A stretch of 32,798 nt of DNA, from assembly GCA_028282325.1 (NCBI GenBank), contig JANQID010000015.1, positions 1 through 32,798 on the forward strand. The letters are read 5' to 3'. Below the pieces are notes generated by a model. It saw nothing but the letters and a program-made list of their open reading frames with translations, was not told the DNA's origin and did no database searches. Made by a program: the position numbers and the translations under genes. This DNA is from Chloroflexaceae bacterium. Lineage in GTDB: Bacteria > Chloroflexota > Chloroflexia > Chloroflexales > Chloroflexaceae. Positions 8,759 to 17,166 of the stretch are shown here, piece after piece; the stretch's first letter is position 1; each line of letters opens with the position of its first letter.

Positions 8759-9604
8759 ATGATCGATCTTGCGCCGCATAATCCCTATGGTCTGGATCTG
8801 CGCTCGCCGGTGATCGCGGCGGCGGGCGCGCTGGGCTATGGCGTCGAATATGCCCGCCTGCTCGATCTGGGCGCACATACGCCGACCCACGGTCTGGGTG
8901 CGCTGGTAACGCGCACAACAACGCTCTATCCACAGCGAGCGCGTTCGCTGCCCGGCATCATCGAAACGCCCGCCGGACTGCTCTATCACGGCGCAGAGCA
9001 CAATCCCGGCGTGCAGAAAGTGATCGTCCGGTACGCCGGGGCCTGGGCTAGATGGGGCCTGCCGGTCATCATGAGCATTGGCGGCGTCGATGCCACCGAA
9101 TGCGCTGATGTCGCCGCCGCCCTGGAAGGCATTGAGGGCGTGGCAGGCATTGAACTGCGATTGGCAAGCCTCAAAGCGATCCACGCCGAAAGCGCGGCGC
9201 GGGCGGTCGCGGCAGTGCGCGCGGCGACGTTGTTGCCGTTGCTGGTCAAACTGCCACCGGAAGCGCCCGACATCGCCGATCTGGCGCGGGCGGTGGTCGC
9301 GGCGGGCGCCGATGCGTTGGCGCTGATCGATGGTGCGCCCGGCATGGCGCTCGATCCGCAGACGGGCGAACAAGTGCGCGGTCGGGTTTCGGGACCGGCA
9401 GTGCGTCCGCTGGCGTTGGCGCTTACGGCGACGGTCGCGGCGGCAGTGGATGCACCGGTGATCGGCGGCGGTGGAATTTACGACGCCGATGATGCGCGGC
9501 AATTTCTGAGCGCCGGAGCAAGCGCAGTCGGCGTTGGCGCGGCATTGCTGTCCGATCCGCACCGAGCAGCAGTGATCGCGGCGGAACTCGCGGCGTCGGT
9601 GTGA
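8759..9604 (+). CDS. Dihydroorotate dehydrogenase-like FMN-barrel protein, active site altered
   Basis: TIM-barrel protein of the class 1 dihydroorotate dehydrogenase family. Conserved blocks are SPVIAAAGALGYG, ETPAGLLYHGAEHNPGV, LPLLVKLPP, VSGPAVRPLAL and the FMN-phosphate region VIGGGGIYDADDARQFLSAGA. Several expected active-site residues differ. The Lys of TKT is Arg52. The NISCPN strand aligns with RLASLK, so the catalytic Cys is Ser137 and both Asn are lost. The Asn of the INT motif is Asp191. FMN binding is likely to persist, but ordinary dihydroorotate oxidation is doubtful. It follows the MATE gene by 21 bases, away from any visible pyr gene. It may be a paralogue with a new substrate. 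Confidence 0.75.
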   Translation: MIDLAPHNPYGLDLRSPVIAAAGALGYGVEYARLLDLGAHTPTHGLGALVTRTTTLYPQRARSLPGIIETPAGLLYHGAEHNPGVQKVIVRYAGAWARWGLPVIMSIGGVDATECADVAAALEGIEGVAGIELRLASLKAIHAESAARAVAAVRAATLLPLLVKLPPEAPDIADLARAVVAAGADALALIDGAPGMALDPQTGEQVRGRVSGPAVRPLALALTATVAAAVDAPVIGGGGIYDADDARQFLSAGASAVGVGAALLSDPHRAAVIAAELAASV

Positions 9605-9616
9605 TTCGCACAGAGA

Positions 9617-9755
9617 TACCAAACAATATTGGAGACATCGCATGGGGTCATTCTGAGCGCAGCGAAGAATCTCCGATTCCCCCAACGCCGAGCCCCTGCA
9701 CGCTGCCTGCGGCGCCGTTCAGGGTGACATGCGGCATGGGTAGCATCGTTTGGTA
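9617..9755 (-). mobile_element. Dispersed 139-bp palindromic element, copy 1 (MITE-like)
   Basis: Begins TACCAAAC and ends GTTTGGTA. Inside are two inverted submotifs, TCATTCTGAGCGCAGCGAAG on one side and the complement of TGTCACCCTGAACG on the other. It lies just after the dehydrogenase-like gene. Flanking GA on both sides could be a short target duplication. Same length as copy 2 but opposite orientation. Confidence 0.85.
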
Positions 9756-10235
9756 GATACGCAGCCATCCACAATCGCAAATTAAGAGCATACTAACATC
9801 GGAACCGCGGCTGTCGTTTTGCAATCAGCGGCAGCTTCTTGCGTTGGGAGCGGCGGATCAAGTGGTGACGCTTGCCAATGGGCTGGCGAACATTGCCCAG
9901 GCGGCGGGTCTCAAACGCGGCGTGGCGCGCATACACGTTAAATCCTGGCTTAGGCATTTCGGGCCGTCAGATGGCTATCGGCGAAGAAGTCGGCAGCTTG
10001 CGCGCACGCGGTTATCGATGATTGTGCGTGGTGGGCGTAGGATCGGATGGATGGCAAACTGGCATCCATCCAGCGATACGACGGACAACATCGAGCCGGA
10101 TGGGATCGTACACGCGGCGCGGTTCGCCCTGGCAATGCTGCGGCATATCGACAAATGCCCGGCGGTATGAAGGCTCAATTTCTGGGAGGTTTCCAGCTTC
10201 ACGCACTATGCGTTCCATACCGCGATGAGCTGTCA

Positions 10236-10266
10236 GGCCTGACGGGTTGCCGAAACCTGTCAGGTC
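10236..10266. repeat. 13-bp stem-loop, ACCTGACAGGTT family, copy 2
   Basis: Arms 10236-10248 and 10254-10266 pair over 13 positions, two of them G-T. The right arm AACCTGTCAGGTC is identical to the right arm of the copy at 3870-3882. It lies 13 bases beyond the pheT stop, again directly after a gene. Confidence 0.8.
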
Positions 10267-10278
10267 TTTGTATACGAT

Positions 10279-12918
10279 TCAACTGCGAATACTTGCGCCG
10301 ATCTCGCGTTCAAGCAGCTTGATGATCTTCGTGCGCACCTTTGCCACGGCCTCGTCGCTGAGGGTGCGATCAGACGCGCGGAAGGCGAGCCGATAGGCCA
10401 GGCTGCGTTTGCCTGTGCCAATCTGCGGGCCGGTGTAGACATCAAACAACGTCAGCGATTCGAGTAAGTCCCCGGCGCCACGGCGGATCGCGGCGGCGAC
10501 TCGATCTGCAGAGACATCATCGGCGATGACCACCGCCAGATCTTGAACAGTGGCTGGATAACGCGAAATGGGCGTATAGCGGGGCAGTTGCGCAGCCTCA
10601 ATCAGCGCATCCAGATCGATCTCGGCGACGACGACACGCACACCTTCCAGATCGAAGCGTTCGCCGACCAACGGATGTATTTCGCCCAGCACACCCACCG
10701 GCTCGCTCAGGATCTCGGCGCGTCCTTTGCCGCTTTCGCGTTTCGCCCGCTCCGCCCTGGCATCGGCATCGGGAGACGCGCGGTTGATCAACAGCGTCGC
10801 CGCCCGACCGGGATGAAAGCGCTCATCGTCGGCGAGCGGTACAAACGCCGTCTGATCATCCAGCCCGAAGCGTTCGAGCAACGTCTCGACGATGCCTTTG
10901 AGGTCGAAGAAATCCAGCGATTCGCCCGCCGGTTCAGACCAGGAGAGCGTCGTACGCGGACCGGCGATCGCGATTCCCAGGCGGCGAGGTTCATCGGGCA
11001 GCCACTCACCGTGCGCGCCCGCGTCGGGTTGCGGCAAGTAGACTCGCCCCGTTTCAAACATCAGCGCCTGGTCGCGCTCGCGCAGATTTGCCGCCAATGC
11101 TTCGAGTAGCGTCGGGAGCATGCTGCGTCGAAGATATTCGCGCTCCGGCGAAATCGGATTGCTCAGTTTCAGATAGCGCGCGGCGACCGCCTTGGAAGGC
11201 TGCGTCAGCGCGACGGCTTCCATACTAGTAAGCGATGGAGTGATCACCTCGTTGAGACCGCAGCCGACAAGAATATCGCGGGTGCGCTGTTCCAGCACGA
11301 GGTCGGGGTGCGCATCGGCGACCGGAATCTCATCGGTCATCTGGGTTGCGGGAATGTATTCATAACCATGAAGCCGCGCCACTTCTTCGCATAGATCCGC
11401 CAGCAGCGTGACATCCTGGCGGAAAGATGGCACGGTAACATGCACAAGCAACGAATCGTTGCCACAGCCTATAGCATAGCCTGAGAAATCGCCCAGACCG
11501 CTGCTGCCGCGAATTTCGCAAACAAAGCCGGCCGAGCGCAGAATATCGGCGATCTGAGGAGCGCTCAGTTGAATGCCAACGATCCGCGTGATCTCGCACG
11601 GCGGCAGATCCAGCTTGACCGATTGCCAGGGACGCGGGTAGACATCGATAATGCCTTCGTAGATGACGCCGCCCGCCAGCGTGCGCATCAAATCCAGGGC
11701 GCGGCGTTGTGCCGCCAGCGGAATCTCGTAATCTACGCCGCGCTCAAAGCGGCGCGATGCCTCGCTGGGAAGCTTGAACGCCTGGGCCGTGCGTCGAATC
11801 TGACTCGGCTCCCAGATCGCCGCCTCCAGCAACACGCGAGTGGTGGTTTCGCGTACTTCGCTGTCTTCGCCGCCCATTACCCCGGCGATGCCCAGCGGCC
11901 CGGACGGATCGGCGACGAGCAGCGGGAAATGCGCCAGTCCGCTCTCCGGGCCAGGGGTCAGGTCGCGCTCCTTGCCGTCGAGCGTGGTCAGGCGTTCACC
12001 AGGTCGCGCCACACGCGCGATCAAGTGCTGATCGCGTACCTTGTCGGCGTCGAAAGCATGGGTCGGCTCGCCCCATTCCATCATCACATAGTTTGAAATA
12101 TCGACAATGTTATTGACCGGACGCATGCCGATATGGCGGAGACGACGCTGCATCCAGTGCGGTGATGGGCCAATGGTAATGTCCTCAACCAGGGCCGCCG
12201 TAAAACGCGGGCACAACTCAGGGTTTTCAATCGTCACCGTCACCTGGCCCTGAACCGGCGGGCCATCCATCTGCGCCTGCGGATCGGGCAGATGCAGCGG
12301 CGCGCCGGTCAGTGCGGCTATTTCGCGCGCCAGGCCGATGATCGAGAGGCAGCGAGCATTGTTCGGAGTGATGTCGATTTCAAACACGACCTCGCCGAGA
12401 AAATCACGCAGTGGCTGACCTACCGGAGCGTCGTCCTCCAGGAAGATGATCCCCTCGTGCTCGTCGCTGATGCCAAGTTCTTTCTCGCTACAGAGCATTG
12501 CATCGCTCATCACGCCGCGCACCGGACGGCCTTTGAGCGTGGTGATGACCTTGCCTTCGGCGTGACCATCGTAGAGGCGTGCGCCTTGCATAGCAAATAC
12601 GGCTTTAAGCGGATGTTCCAGCCGCCCCTGGCCCTTGTAGGGAAAGAGATTCGGCGCACCGGTAACAACCGTATGCGGTGTCGGGTCGCCGTAATCAACA
12701 TCGGCCAGCACCAGCCGATCGGCGTTTGGATGCGGCTTTACCTCCAAAACGTTCGCGACCAGAATTTTGTCCGGATCCCAGGGTAACTCCGATCCCTCCA
12801 GGCCAATAGAGTGAATAGCAGCAACCTCCAGGCCGCCCATCGTCAGGCGATGCGCCAGTTCTTCCGCTGAGATCGCAATATCGACAAACTCTTTCAGCCA
12901 GCTTAGGGGCGCTTTCAT
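10279..12918 (-). CDS. pheT: Phenylalanine--tRNA ligase beta subunit
   Basis: Beta subunit of the alpha2-beta2 phenylalanyl-tRNA synthetase, which charges tRNA-Phe in the cytoplasm. The start MKAPLSWLKEFVDI is typical, and AAAGG lies upstream; an earlier in-frame ATG would add 21 atypical residues. Next come an EMAP-like tRNA-binding domain (about 48-165, VKPHPNADRLVLADVD and SDAMLCSEKELG), the B3/4 region (FEIDITPNNARC onward) and B5 (about 420-500). The catalytic-like core follows, and then the ferredoxin-fold anticodon-binding domain (about 785-879, YTPISRYPATVQDLAVVI through SLAYRLAFR). At about 879 residues it is longer than the usual roughly 800. A charged stretch (SPDADARAERAKRESGKGRAE) near residue 720 looks like an insertion. 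pheS is not adjacent, unlike the common pheST operon. Confidence 0.95.
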   Translation of the reverse strand: MKAPLSWLKEFVDIAISAEELAHRLTMGGLEVAAIHSIGLEGSELPWDPDKILVANVLEVKPHPNADRLVLADVDYGDPTPHTVVTGAPNLFPYKGQGRLEHPLKAVFAMQGARLYDGHAEGKVITTLKGRPVRGVMSDAMLCSEKELGISDEHEGIIFLEDDAPVGQPLRDFLGEVVFEIDITPNNARCLSIIGLAREIAALTGAPLHLPDPQAQMDGPPVQGQVTVTIENPELCPRFTAALVEDITIGPSPHWMQRRLRHIGMRPVNNIVDISNYVMMEWGEPTHAFDADKVRDQHLIARVARPGERLTTLDGKERDLTPGPESGLAHFPLLVADPSGPLGIAGVMGGEDSEVRETTTRVLLEAAIWEPSQIRRTAQAFKLPSEASRRFERGVDYEIPLAAQRRALDLMRTLAGGVIYEGIIDVYPRPWQSVKLDLPPCEITRIVGIQLSAPQIADILRSAGFVCEIRGSSGLGDFSGYAIGCGNDSLLVHVTVPSFRQDVTLLADLCEEVARLHGYEYIPATQMTDEIPVADAHPDLVLEQRTRDILVGCGLNEVITPSLTSMEAVALTQPSKAVAARYLKLSNPISPEREYLRRSMLPTLLEALAANLRERDQALMFETGRVYLPQPDAGAHGEWLPDEPRRLGIAIAGPRTTLSWSEPAGESLDFFDLKGIVETLLERFGLDDQTAFVPLADDERFHPGRAATLLINRASPDADARAERAKRESGKGRAEILSEPVGVLGEIHPLVGERFDLEGVRVVVAEIDLDALIEAAQLPRYTPISRYPATVQDLAVVIADDVSADRVAAAIRRGAGDLLESLTLFDVYTGPQIGTGKRSLAYRLAFRASDRTLSDEAVAKVRTKIIKLLEREIGASIRS

Positions 12919-12952
12919 CACGCATAACCTTTCGACAGCCAAAACCGAAATG

Positions 12953-12981
12953 AGTATAGCCCAGGCATACCGCACTGTCAA
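12953..12981 (-). promoter_or_regulatory. Sigma-70-type promoter of pheT
   Basis: On the minus strand, -35 TTGACA (12976-12981) and -10 TATACT (12953-12958) are separated by 17 bases. The predicted start site is about 27 bases upstream of the pheT ATG. No T-box-like leader fits in so short a leader. Confidence 0.75.
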
Positions 12982-13067
12982 ACCTTTTTCCCTCTTCTCC
13001 GCACGTCACGCCGCTCGCGCATATGCAGGCGGACCGTCTGCACTCCCAGGATCTGGCGGCGCGACAC

Positions 13068-13095
13068 TTGACTCGCACGCCGATCTCGCTAGAAT
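13068..13095 (+). promoter_or_regulatory. Sigma-70-type promoter of the coiled-coil membrane protein
   Basis: -35 TTGACT (13068-13073) and -10 TAGAAT (13090-13095) with a 16-base spacer, 50 bases upstream of the ATG at 13146. It is divergent from the pheT promoter. Confidence 0.65.
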
Positions 13096-13145
13096 CGACG
13101 CAAACGCATCCATCATTGGCATCGGGGATACTTTCAGGAGCGATT

Positions 13146-13865
13146 ATGAGCGAGCCGTATGAGCCGCGAGAGACGCATGAGTCTCAACCAATCATCCAGC
13201 CGCGACGGAGTTGTATGAGCCGACTCGGCAATGCACTAGTCTGGCTTTTCTCACTGATATTGACCGTTGTGTTGACATTGGCGGCGACCGGTGCAATCGC
13301 TTACTATGTCCTGGGGTATAACCTAGATACGCCGGCACAGTTGCAGCGTACGCAGAGCGAGATGGAGGCATTGCGCGAGCAAAACAGCATTTTGCAAACC
13401 CAGATCGCAACGATCGAGCAGGGGTACGCGGACAGCGCCGTACAAATTGGCGGCAATCGCGAGTCGTTGGAAACGCTGGAAACTGAGATCAGCGGGATGA
13501 ATCAACAGGCGCGCGAGCTGAGCACGCTGGCCGCGGATTTGCGCGAAAACGTCGCAATGGCGGCGACGATTCAAGCCCAGACCCGCGACTATCAAACGTA
13601 CGTTGAAGTGTTTGCCACGGTGCAGATGCGGCAGGCTGAGGAAATCGCCGCAGTTGAGCGCCGCACCAACCGGATCGTCCGTTTCCTTGCACGCCTCGGC
13701 GACATCGCCAGCGACACGGCATTCGACCTGGAAGACACGTCCGGTACGCCAACGCCGACGCCTTTCCAAACAGTCGCGCCGACTGCGCTTACTGTGACGC
13801 CGACGACAACGCCGACCGCAACGGCTATCGAAGAAGACGCAGCGACCGCAACGCCCGAAGAATAA
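13146..13865 (+). CDS. Single-pass membrane protein with coiled coil and Thr/Pro-rich tail
   Basis: Unrecognised family. About 30 hydrophilic N-terminal residues are followed by one transmembrane helix (about 31-56). A long heptad-rich region (about 63-190: TQSEMEALREQNSILQTQIA, then ESLETLETEISGMNQQAREL) predicts a coiled coil, and a Thr/Pro/Ala tail (about 198-239) follows. The start at 13146 is supported by CAGGAG five bases upstream and by a promoter; longer in-frame starts would include the promoter. The layout suggests an envelope structural or scaffolding protein, but no function can be assigned. It converges on the MFS gene with only six bases between stop codons. Confidence 0.7.
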   Translation: MSEPYEPRETHESQPIIQPRRSCMSRLGNALVWLFSLILTVVLTLAATGAIAYYVLGYNLDTPAQLQRTQSEMEALREQNSILQTQIATIEQGYADSAVQIGGNRESLETLETEISGMNQQARELSTLAADLRENVAMAATIQAQTRDYQTYVEVFATVQMRQAEEIAAVERRTNRIVRFLARLGDIASDTAFDLEDTSGTPTPTPFQTVAPTALTVTPTTTPTATAIEEDAATATPEE

Positions 13866-13871
13866 TCGACG

Positions 13872-15032
13872 CTACAGCCCGCCGCGATCAATGGTCAATG
13901 ATGCCAACGCCGCTATACCGGCCAGCGCCCCGCCGAGCAGCAGCGGCGCGCCGGGCGTCACCGCTCCCAGCAGCCAGGTGGCCGGGATCGGAGCCAGAAT
14001 ACGCGTGAGGCTATCGAGCGAGGTAAACACGCCGAGCACCTGCCCCCGCTCGCCGTCGCCGCTCAAGCGCGTCAGCATACTCTGGAGGTTGGGTGTCAAC
14101 AACGCCGGACCGGTGGCGAGAAAGACGAACGCCACCAGCAAAAGGGGCCACGCCTCCGCCAGGCCCATTGTCACCAGCGCCGCTGCCAGCGAGATCGCCC
14201 CGGCGAGCGCCAGCCGCCATTCGCCGAAGAGCGCCACCAGCCGCCCCATCAAACCAACCTGCACGATGACGGTCAGCACGCCGGCATAGGCCAGCAGCAA
14301 TCCAATTTCCAGACCGCCGAAGTCATAGCGTCGTTCGGCATAGAGCGCGAAGGTGGCCTGGAAAAAGACCAGCGCCAGCGCGCCCATAAATCCGGTCAGG
14401 TAGATTCGGCGCAGGTGCGGACGTAGACTAATCGTCACCAACGCGGAGAGCATCTGGTCGGGGCCGTGCGCGGCGGCTGTCTGGCGCTGCTCCGGTTCGG
14501 GCAGCGTGAAGGCGGTGAAAACAAACAGGCCAACGGCGATAAGCGCTGCGGCATAAGCGGGAACTGCATAACCCCAACGGCTGAGAAAGCCACCAAACGC
14601 CGGGCCGAGAATAAACGCCGATCCGAACGCCGCGCCGATCAGACCGAGGCCACGCGCGCGATTCTTCTCGTCGGTGACATCGCTGATATACGCCTGGGCA
14701 ACGGTGATATTGCCGCCCATCGCGCCACCGATCAGCCGCGCAAGCAACAGCACCCACACCGCCCACGCCGCGCCAAGCAATGCGTAGCCCACCACCGAGC
14801 CAAGCTGGCTGATCAACAGCAGCGGACGTCGTCCATACCGATCCGAGAGGCTGCCGAGGATCGGCGCACCGAAAAACTGCGCCAGCGCGAAGGTCATCAG
14901 CAGCAGGCCGATCTCGATCTCGCTCGCGCCCATTTCCTCAGCGTAGAGCGGCAGTAGCGGCAGAATTAGACCGAACCCCAACGAGTTGATGAACACGACC
15001 ATAAAGATCGCCAGCAACGGCGAGCGGCGCAT
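13872..15032 (-). CDS. MFS drug exporter, TetA-like (DHA1 family)
   Basis: Major facilitator superfamily transporter with twelve predicted transmembrane segments (386 residues). The N-terminus FINSLGFGLILPLLPLYAEEMGAS and the motif A loop GSLSDRYGRRPLLL are typical of the TetA/drug:proton antiporter group, as is RLIGGAMGGNITVAQAYISD (motif C region). It probably exports a small hydrophobic compound with proton exchange; tetracycline as substrate cannot be claimed. AAGGAG lies upstream of the ATG. It is the last gene of a minus-strand run beginning with folK, 53 bases after the aminotransferase gene. Confidence 0.85.
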   Translation of the reverse strand: MRRSPLLAIFMVVFINSLGFGLILPLLPLYAEEMGASEIEIGLLLMTFALAQFFGAPILGSLSDRYGRRPLLLISQLGSVVGYALLGAAWAVWVLLLARLIGGAMGGNITVAQAYISDVTDEKNRARGLGLIGAAFGSAFILGPAFGGFLSRWGYAVPAYAAALIAVGLFVFTAFTLPEPEQRQTAAAHGPDQMLSALVTISLRPHLRRIYLTGFMGALALVFFQATFALYAERRYDFGGLEIGLLLAYAGVLTVIVQVGLMGRLVALFGEWRLALAGAISLAAALVTMGLAEAWPLLLVAFVFLATGPALLTPNLQSMLTRLSGDGERGQVLGVFTSLDSLTRILAPIPATWLLGAVTPGAPLLLGGALAGIAALASLTIDRGGL

Positions 15033-15085
15033 AAGCGACTCCTTGAACGACCAATCGTTGTGAACTTCTGGCGGGCAGTTCGCAA

Positions 15086-16357
15086 TTATCTGCGGCTTGT
15101 CTGCGTCGCACTCAGGGCGCGCAGAGCATCCAGCAGCCGGTCGATCTCCGCGACGGTGTTGTAGTGCGTGAGTCCTACGCGCACCATGCCGCCGCTCGAC
15201 TCAATGCCGAGGCGTTCGGTCAGACCAATCGCGTAGAAGTTGCCATTCCACACGAAGATGCCGCGTTCGCCCAGATACGCGGCGATGGCGCGCGGCGCAA
15301 CACCCTCGATGCGGAACGATGCCGTCGGCGTGCGCAGATCGAAGCGCTCCGGCTCGCCAATGCCGTATAGCGTGAGGCCGGGAATCGTCAGCAGCCCGGC
15401 GATCAACCGCTCGCTCAACGTCCGCTCGTAGGTTTTGATCGCCGTCATCGCCGCGACCAGCGCCGCGCGGCGATTCCCGATCGCCGATGCTCGTTCATCG
15501 ACGCCGGCGCCCAGCTCGGCGAGGTAGGCGACCGCCGCCGCGACGCCGGCCAGCCCTTCGTGGTTTTGCGTGCCGGTCTGCCAGCGGTCGGGGATGGCGT
15601 CGGAAGCCGGGCGCACTTTGTAAGGCCGAAGGCGTTGCAGATGCTCCCGTTTGCCGTAGAGGCAACCAACGTGCGGCGCGAAAAACTTGTAGGCGCTGCA
15701 CGTCAGAAAATCGCAGTCGAGCGCACGCACGTCGATTGGGCCGTGCGGCGCGTAATGCACCGCGTCGATGAACGCCAGCGCGCCGACACGATGCGCCATA
15801 TCGATGATCGTTTGCACATCGTTGATCGAACCGACGGCGTTGCTGGCATAGCCGACCGCGGCCAGCTTCGTGCGCGGGTTGATCGCGGCGGCGCAATCGT
15901 CCATATCGAGCGTGCAATCGGCTATGTTGACATCAACCGTGCGCACCACGACGCCGCGTTCCTCCAGAGCGCGCCAGGGGCCGACATTTGCATCGTGATC
16001 CAGCCGCGTCACCACAATCTCGTCGCCCGATCCGAGATCGCGCCCGATCGCGCGGCTCAATGCGAAGGCGAGAGTGGTCATATTCGCGCCGAAGACGACC
16101 TCGTCGGCGTCGCAGTTGAGCAGATCGGCGATGGCGGCATGGGCGGCGGAAATGGTTTCGTCGGTGCGTTGGCTAGTGATGAATGCGCCGTGGTCGTTGG
16201 CGTTACGGTTGGTCAAATAATCGACGACCGCATCGATCACCGTCTGGGGAACTTGCGTGCCGCCGGGCCCGTCGAAGAACACTGCCGGTTGTCCATTCAC
16301 CAATCGGCATAACGCGGGAAATCGACTGCGGATAGCGGACAGATCCAAAGAAAGCAT
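15086..16357 (-). CDS. Cysteine desulfurase-like class V aminotransferase (TIGR01976 type)
   Basis: PLP-dependent fold-type I enzyme of 423 residues. FFDGPGGTQVP near the start is characteristic of the cysteine-desulfurase-like subfamily TIGR01976, distinct from IscS and SufS. The PLP lysine is K224 (SAYKFFAPHVG); D198 and H201 (FIDAVHYAP) and H121 (RLDHDANVGPW) are the expected cofactor contacts. The C-terminal domain includes RTPTASFRIEGVAPRAIAAYLGERGIFVW. True cysteine desulfuration is unproven for this group. AGGAG precedes the ATG by seven bases. It sits 70 bases after the YhhN-family gene in a likely operon. No Fe-S assembly genes are nearby. Confidence 0.85.
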   Translation of the reverse strand: MLSLDLSAIRSRFPALCRLVNGQPAVFFDGPGGTQVPQTVIDAVVDYLTNRNANDHGAFITSQRTDETISAAHAAIADLLNCDADEVVFGANMTTLAFALSRAIGRDLGSGDEIVVTRLDHDANVGPWRALEERGVVVRTVDVNIADCTLDMDDCAAAINPRTKLAAVGYASNAVGSINDVQTIIDMAHRVGALAFIDAVHYAPHGPIDVRALDCDFLTCSAYKFFAPHVGCLYGKREHLQRLRPYKVRPASDAIPDRWQTGTQNHEGLAGVAAAVAYLAELGAGVDERASAIGNRRAALVAAMTAIKTYERTLSERLIAGLLTIPGLTLYGIGEPERFDLRTPTASFRIEGVAPRAIAAYLGERGIFVWNGNFYAIGLTERLGIESSGGMVRVGLTHYNTVAEIDRLLDALRALSATQTSRR

Positions 16358-16427
16358 CGTTCAACTCCTGAAACGCTCGAAACTCGATTTGCAGCCATAG
16401 GGTAATCGCGCACATTGCCGGCGCGCG

Positions 16428-17150
16428 TCACACGTGGCCGGGATCGCTTGCCGTCCAGACGATCAGCGCCTGGGCAGCGATGTAGGTCAGCCAGATGATC
16501 TCGTCGCGACTGGGAAAGTTGAGGCCACGCAGAAGCCGTGCGCCAAGAATGAGATCAGACGCGACGAACAGCTCGCCGCCCAGCGCCAGCGGCGCGTACC
16601 GCCGATCCTGTAGCGCCAGCGCAATCGCACTGCCGGACATAACACTCAAGAGCAGTCCGTATACCAGGGCGGCATAGCTCAGCACCAACCGTTCATCGTT
16701 GCGCACGTAGTGTTGCCAGGCCAGCGCACCAATTGCGACATTGACCGCCAGCGCCGCCCGAAACGCCCCGCGCCGCGTCAGACCGCGTCGTTGAGCCAGC
16801 TCGTAAAATGCTTGCACATACGCGATATGACCCGCGCCAAACGTCAGCATACCCAGCGGAACGTAGACCCGTTCGGGCAGCGGCAGCACCTTGCCCATCA
16901 CCACATCGCCCGCCAATCCGCAGGCCACGCCTCGAATCAGCAACTCGGTCACGGCGGCAGCACCGCGTGCCCGGGCGCGCCGCCACGCAACAATCGCCGC
17001 CCCCAACACGCCGATCGACGATGCCAGCTCATAGGGCTTGCTCAAACGCCCGCGCTCACAAAGAGCGCCGATCGCCAACGCGCCGGCGCTCGCGCCGATG
17101 AGCGCAGCCTGGATCGCTCGTTCACGCGGTTGTGTCGGGATATTCGTCAT
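16428..17150 (-). CDS. YhhN family membrane protein (lysoplasmalogenase-like)
   Basis: Polytopic membrane protein of 240 residues with about eight hydrophobic segments. YhhN landmarks are KPYELAS, GLAGDVVMG, PLGMLTFGAGHIAYVQAFYE, LGGELFVASDLILGARLL and the end IIWLTYIAAQALIV. Some family members (TMEM86B) hydrolyse lysoplasmalogen; bacterial function is less certain. The conserved acidic residues of GD and SD are present. The gene starts 16 bases after the folK stop, so translation is probably linked. No good Shine-Dalgarno is visible. Confidence 0.75.
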   Translation of the reverse strand: MTNIPTQPRERAIQAALIGASAGALAIGALCERGRLSKPYELASSIGVLGAAIVAWRRARARGAAAVTELLIRGVACGLAGDVVMGKVLPLPERVYVPLGMLTFGAGHIAYVQAFYELAQRRGLTRRGAFRAALAVNVAIGALAWQHYVRNDERLVLSYAALVYGLLLSVMSGSAIALALQDRRYAPLALGGELFVASDLILGARLLRGLNFPSRDEIIWLTYIAAQALIVWTASDPGHV

Positions 17151-17166
17151 ACTGATGCTTTACGGC

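Larger units (their letters stand above)
9605..10278. other. Long intergenic stretch with repeats, no convincing gene
   Basis: Contains the dispersed element (9617-9755) and a stem-loop (10236-10266). A 108-codon open frame (9844-10170) is the longest candidate here, but it matches no family I know and lacks a ribosome binding site. Its first part (LANGLANIAQAAGLKRGVARI) looks protein-like, so it may be a gene remnant. A short hairpin built on GGATGGATG and CATCCATCC lies at about 10045-10071. Confidence 0.5.

Noticed and set aside
8750-9685. 311-codon open frame on the minus strand
   Set aside because: Antisense to the dehydrogenase-like gene, Arg/Cys-rich, and it begins inside the dispersed element.
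9844-10170. 108-codon open frame as a gene
   Set aside because: No recognisable family, no ribosome binding site, and surrounded by repeats. Recorded only as a possible remnant.
10236-10266. Classical intrinsic terminator of pheT
   Set aside because: The stem is strong, but on the minus strand no T-run follows it. Kept as a repeat instead.
15560-16312. 250-codon open frame on the plus strand
   Set aside because: Antisense to the aminotransferase gene, which has clear PLP motifs.
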